From contig NZ_JBKINJ010000001.1 of NCBI RefSeq assembly GCF_046602855.1, positions 1,426,001 to 1,490,000 of the forward strand: 64,000 bases of DNA, given 5' to 3'. The position numbers and the translations under genes are program-made. The notes under the pieces were generated by a model that saw only the letters and a program-made list of their open reading frames with translations, had not been told where the DNA came from and made no database searches. Positions 60,538 to 64,000 of the stretch are shown piece by piece. The stretch comes from Gracilimonas sp046602855. Its GTDB lineage: Bacteria; Bacteroidota; Rhodothermia; Balneolales; Balneolaceae. Numbering within the stretch: the first letter of the stretch is position 1; each line of letters opens with the position of its first letter.

Positions 60538-60830
60538 TCAAATTCGTATGGGTTGTCCCCGTAATGGACACCAACTTCTTTACTGACAACAACTTCAGGT
60601 GTAAAGATTTTCAAAAAGAACTCGCCAAGAGGCATCGCAGGATCGGACGATAAGTATAGTGTCGTTTCCTGATCGATGGGTCCGGCTATTTGGGTAAGAC
60701 CAACAGGGTTCAAGTCAAACTCTTGTCCATCGGAAAACGCTGAAAACGACAAAGTCTGTCCTTCAACGTCGACTTTTGGTGTCAACTTAATTGGTCTTTT
60801 TGTTTCGCCTGTGTAAAGTTCGAGAGCCAT
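60534..60830 (-). CDS. Hypothetical late protein, beta-rich
   Basis: This 98-aa beta-rich protein (KLTPKVDVEGQTLSFSAFS, GEFFLKIFTPEVVVSKEVG) resembles small phage tail-sheath or adaptor folds only in style. Preceded by the phage motif; overlaps the next gene by 4 nt. Confidence 0.7.
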   Translation of the reverse strand: MALELYTGETKRPIKLTPKVDVEGQTLSFSAFSDGQEFDLNPVGLTQIAGPIDQETTLYLSSDPAMPLGEFFLKIFTPEVVVSKEVGVHYGDNPYEFE

Positions 60831-60836
60831 AGGGTG

Positions 60837-60845
60837 TTGGAGGTT
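60837..60845 (-). promoter_or_regulatory. Start-proximal AACCTCCAA motif
   Basis: AACCTCCAA followed by CACCCT, 6 nt before ATG 60,830. It directly follows, and by one base touches, the stop of the upstream gene. Confidence 0.6.
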
Positions 60846-63715
60846 TATCGTTGTTTGTAAAGATACTCAATTCCCAGCGCACGAAGAAGAAATCCCTCGA
60901 TAACTGTGTTTATTTTCCAGTGGACAAAGCGAGAATTATATGAACGATTTGGTGCGGATTGGAATCCTACCTTATAACGGTTTCTCACTTTACGTTTACC
61001 TTTGAAATCGACCGTTTTAGGGTTTGTGTTGTCTTCAGAGGCGTAGCTAAATTCCAAATCGCCAATGTTGACAGGATCGGTGTCGGCAAGTAAATCGATA
61101 TAGAATTTCCTGAACTTCTTAGTGGTGTTCATTTTTTCCAGATCGTTGGCTACAGCTTCAAGTACGGTTTCAAATTGCGATTCCGCAAACGTGTTGCCGA
61201 TATTGTGTTCGACAATGCCTTTATTGTTGGACGCATACACAGCGTTGCCGATGTAGGTTCCTACAGCGTCCTTGTAAGTGTAAGGTCCCATCCACTCATT
61301 TAGTTCAGTGCTAAACGCGTACGTTTCTCCTATACCCGTGAGTTCTGGAGAAGACACTGGAGCGTTGTCTTTTATGGGCGCGTCATATATTGTGGCACGG
61401 TATTCGTCATTTACCGAATCGTAAATGGAAGCGACCTTTCCGGTAACCTCGATACGACCCTGATTGATGTTTTCTAACTGGCCACTGTATCGCCAAAAAT
61501 CTTTACCGTCACAAAAGTAAAGTCCATTGTTACTTTGTAAAATCGAATTACGTTGTATGTACGGCACGTTCTTTAGAATCCAAAAAGGATCGTTAAGGAA
61601 CTGTGCTGAATTCACATATACGTCTCCTTCGGGGCCAGAAGACATTTGTTTACCGACTTTGATCACTCCGACGGCCCGTTCACAGAATACGATGAGATCG
61701 TTTCTGAATGTTTCAAGGGCAAGAATTTCTCCGTACTGTGAGGAAATGTTCAGGAAGGATGTATATAAAAATGTGCGCGATCCTGAATTGTTTCCACCCT
61801 CAACGCTGGGTTCACTCCAAACCAACTGATACGGGAAGTCTGACGTTAATACATTCAGGTCCGTTCGTGTGAGCGCGTTTTCGTAAATGTTGTTTTCGTC
61901 TTGACGTACGAATGAAAAGTCTGAATCTTTCTCGTATTGAAAACCGGTATGTTTCAAAAAAGTGCCGTCAAGGATTCTATTATCAAACGTGTTCTGGTCG
62001 CGGTAAGAACCGATATAAATCAACTGGTCTTCTTTGAATGTCGCTTCGTCCGATACATAAACATTAACGAACGCTTTTAAGTTTGGCCAATACATGTAAT
62101 TGGTCCCATCGTACACGTCATTTTGTGTCGTCTCGTCTTGTAGTAGTTCGAAGTCTGCACCAATTATTTCAAACGTAGCAGTTTTGTTCAACCCACCGTT
62201 TGTTCTTGGATCATAACCCAACACAAGTTTAACCCCTGAATCAGTGAACTGTAAGTTTTCATAATTTCCTATGAGTTGTGTGTTTGAAATGTCAGAATTC
62301 TCTATTTCAGAATAAATCGAATCTGCCGGAAGGACCAAATAAATTTTTGCGTCAGGAACATTAATCACACCAGACACCACAACTCTCTGACCACCGCCTG
62401 AACTATCGTATACGTGATCTATCTCCACAGCTTGTTCTAAGTAGTCTTGGTCGTTTTGGGAAAAGCTCAACCCACTTACCGTCGATTCAGTCATTTTAAG
62501 CTTCAGACCGTTCTCTTGGACTGCCTTTTTCAAAGAATCCACGTACGACATCTTGTAAGAGTAAACGGCGTATTTTTCGAAAGTAGCACCGCTAACTGCT
62601 TCATGTGTACCAACAAATTGTTCTCTATAATATGGAATTTTGGTTCCACAAATGTTCGCGTTGATGTGTTTCTCTGGAACATAATCGGGAGCGGATGGAT
62701 CACCAACAACTTGATCAACGTTGCCAGTTACCTGAATGGTTTCTTGATTGATGAAAAACAAACTTTTGAATTCTTGACTACCGTATTGGTCATCAACTTC
62801 CGTGTCGAGACCTGTATCCCTTACCACATCTTGGATCAAGAACGTAGTTTGGTTTGTCCCTGAATCGTAGCCGGTACGTTTCACAAACCGATAAAAATAC
62901 TTCCACCCAAGAAACACATGTGGTTTCTGTCTATAGTATAACAACCCTTCAGCCACAGAGTCGAGGGTAGGGACACTCATATTCTCTATAGATAACGAAT
63001 CGAATTCGATGGTTTTATCTACTTCTTGTACATCGTTTTGGTCGGTTTTCAGGTACAAGGAAACTTCATCGTATCCTAATGTCGATAAATCAGGGATTGT
63101 TGTGGGACCAACTTCGATCCCGTCTGTCTTCGTGAGTGAGGTGACTTGGTTACTCACCGGAAAATGGAACGAACTCTGCCCATCTTCAAAGACCACCTTA
63201 GCGTACATTTGTAGGTCCGTATTTGGTGGAACCACGATTTGTTCATCGGTGTCAGTTCTTTCTGTTACTGAGATCGTGAACTCATTCGGAAAATTGTCAA
63301 CTTCTCTTGAGGGATATTCAATGTTAGCTTTGACTAACCTGTCCCTCACTTCTGTCTGTGTCTTATCGTTTGACGTGTTTGTCGTAACGTTCTCGGAAAG
63401 TTCACCGCCAGCCACACTCCCATTATCTGTGTACGACACGTACTTCTCTGCCGTACCTAAAATGGGTTCTTCGTTTGGGTTGATGCTCTGTATCAGACGA
63501 AAGTTCTGGCCTTCCTCTTTTCTGTACAACTCGATACGGGCGTACTTGATCGCTCCACTTTTGGAGTTCAAATCTTCGGCAACCTTCAATTGTAACACCG
63601 CTTTTCTTTGGGTGTTTGTGGTTTTAATGACCACCGGTTCCGAGGTTTTAGTCGCTTTGCCGTCTAAATAAATGTGCCTGTAAGAGTAGTAGTATGTTGT
63701 GTTGGCGTCTAACAT
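60845..63715 (-). CDS. Tail nozzle / stabilization-type virion protein
   Basis: This 956-aa beta-rich protein opens with a domain YYYSYRHIYLDGKATKTSEP. Its second half carries ILALETFRNDLIVFCERAVG, NSILQSNNGLYFCDGKDFW and VASIYDSVNDEYRATIYD, a pattern seen in podovirus tail tubular B/nozzle proteins and crAss-like stabilization proteins, which form a propeller around the tail exit. It overlaps the upstream gene by 1 nt (TAATG). The assignment is by motif resemblance and by its place beside the fiber gene. Confidence 0.55.
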   Translation of the reverse strand: MLDANTTYYYSYRHIYLDGKATKTSEPVVIKTTNTQRKAVLQLKVAEDLNSKSGAIKYARIELYRKEEGQNFRLIQSINPNEEPILGTAEKYVSYTDNGSVAGGELSENVTTNTSNDKTQTEVRDRLVKANIEYPSREVDNFPNEFTISVTERTDTDEQIVVPPNTDLQMYAKVVFEDGQSSFHFPVSNQVTSLTKTDGIEVGPTTIPDLSTLGYDEVSLYLKTDQNDVQEVDKTIEFDSLSIENMSVPTLDSVAEGLLYYRQKPHVFLGWKYFYRFVKRTGYDSGTNQTTFLIQDVVRDTGLDTEVDDQYGSQEFKSLFFINQETIQVTGNVDQVVGDPSAPDYVPEKHINANICGTKIPYYREQFVGTHEAVSGATFEKYAVYSYKMSYVDSLKKAVQENGLKLKMTESTVSGLSFSQNDQDYLEQAVEIDHVYDSSGGGQRVVVSGVINVPDAKIYLVLPADSIYSEIENSDISNTQLIGNYENLQFTDSGVKLVLGYDPRTNGGLNKTATFEIIGADFELLQDETTQNDVYDGTNYMYWPNLKAFVNVYVSDEATFKEDQLIYIGSYRDQNTFDNRILDGTFLKHTGFQYEKDSDFSFVRQDENNIYENALTRTDLNVLTSDFPYQLVWSEPSVEGGNNSGSRTFLYTSFLNISSQYGEILALETFRNDLIVFCERAVGVIKVGKQMSSGPEGDVYVNSAQFLNDPFWILKNVPYIQRNSILQSNNGLYFCDGKDFWRYSGQLENINQGRIEVTGKVASIYDSVNDEYRATIYDAPIKDNAPVSSPELTGIGETYAFSTELNEWMGPYTYKDAVGTYIGNAVYASNNKGIVEHNIGNTFAESQFETVLEAVANDLEKMNTTKKFRKFYIDLLADTDPVNIGDLEFSYASEDNTNPKTVDFKGKRKVRNRYKVGFQSAPNRSYNSRFVHWKINTVIEGFLLRALGIEYLYKQR

Positions 63716-64000
63716 TATGAGGTCTCGGTTACGTTAATGACTTTAGGTATCTCCGGTACTACATCGTTCAAATAATATTCGTTTTCGATTCTATTGACCA
63801 TCAAGGTCGATCCAGAGATATACACGGTATTCGTTTTTCGTGTAAGGTCCGCAAAATCGTTGGTCATATCGTGTATGGTAAACGTATTGACAACGGTGAA
63901 TGGGTTCGTCGCTGTATTAAATACCACCAGCTTCGCCACGTTTTGTGTTGAATGTCTGTAAAGCACAAAAAGATCATCGTTTGGGCCAATGATCATATCG
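63715..64000 (-). CDS. Virion protein, partial (5' end outside the window)
   Basis: The frame is open to the window edge; 95 codons are visible, beta-rich with propeller-like strands (DDLFVLYRHSTQNVAKLV, NTVYISGSTLMVNRIENEY). It may be the N-terminal partner of the nozzle-like protein, or another tail protein; a frame or start beyond 64,000 is needed. It ends in TAATG with the next gene. Confidence 0.65.
   Translation of the reverse strand, partial: DMIIGPNDDLFVLYRHSTQNVAKLVVFNTATNPFTVVNTFTIHDMTNDFADLTRKTNTVYISGSTLMVNRIENEYYLNDVVPEIPKVINVTETS

Larger units (their letters stand above)
30017..64000. mobile_element. Prophage, left portion (continues past the window)
   Basis: From the ssrA-like junction onward all genes are phage-like: a rightward replication block to 40,690 and a leftward virion/lysis block from 64,000 to 40,738. 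Gene packing is tight, with many 1-11 nt overlaps, and a start-proximal motif is shared on both strands and absent from the host part. A tail nozzle-like protein, S74 tail fiber, GH108 lysozyme and giant virion-type protein point to a tailed phage, perhaps podovirus-like. Terminase, portal, capsid, integrase and repressor are not seen here. Confidence 0.88.

Overview
The window looks like a chromosome segment of a Balneolales-type bacterium (Balneola/Gracilimonas-like, Fibrobacterota-Chlorobiota-Bacteroidota side) followed by the left half of an integrated phage. The host assignment rests on SusC/FecA-style TonB receptors with carboxypeptidase-like N-terminal domains, an ECF sigma/FecR/TonB cascade, many lipoproteins and starts without Shine-Dalgarno sequences. 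It is an inference from gene style, not from a marker gene.

Bases 1-29,960 are host. They hold, in order: the 3' part of a histidine-kinase-like ATPase gene; a seven-PAS sensor kinase; a recombinase remnant beside tRNA-Asn; truA; a dimethylargininase; a DinB-fold protein; a single-domain HUH transposase flanked by three REPIN-like repeats; a penicillin-acylase-type hydrolase; a TonB receptor plus thioredoxin-like protein; an M16 zinc protease; and an M23 peptidase. Next comes an ECF-sigma locus (sigma, two lipoproteins with poly-Asp tails, FecR, TonB receptor), then RidA, an M20 peptidase, a TPR/HExxH metalloprotease-like lipoprotein, and a second, inverted copy of the first ATPase gene, broken by an in-frame amber codon.

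At 30,017-30,040 lies what reads as the last 24 nt of a tmRNA (ssrA) gene on the minus strand, with its terminator at about 29,963-29,999. Phage sequence starts directly after it. The rest of ssrA is absent here and should lie beyond the right end of the prophage, outside the window.

Phage bases 30,040-64,000 form two convergent blocks that meet at a bidirectional terminator near 40,700. The plus-strand block (30,287-40,690) is a replication/recombination operon: SF2 helicase, archaeo-eukaryotic-type primase, family-B DNA polymerase, SSB, HNH-like nuclease, UvsX/RecA-like recombinase and small proteins. The minus-strand block (64,000-40,738) is late: a tail nozzle-like protein, small virion proteins, a 1,915-aa repetitive tail fiber with a C-terminal S74 chaperone, an FN3 protein, a GH108 lysozyme, a LysM protein, a coiled-coil protein and a 3,023-aa giant protein. 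Terminase, portal, capsid and integrase are not in the window and presumably lie to the right.

The strongest unexplained signal is a phage-wide motif, AACCTCCAA, found 7-30 nt before start codons on both strands. It is identical to, not complementary to, the anti-Shine-Dalgarno core of 16S rRNA. Other points worth a look are the exact 360-bp macrorepeats in the fiber gene, the REPIN/RAYT set, the amber-split kinase pair, and a TonB receptor gene whose signal peptide lacks an ATG.
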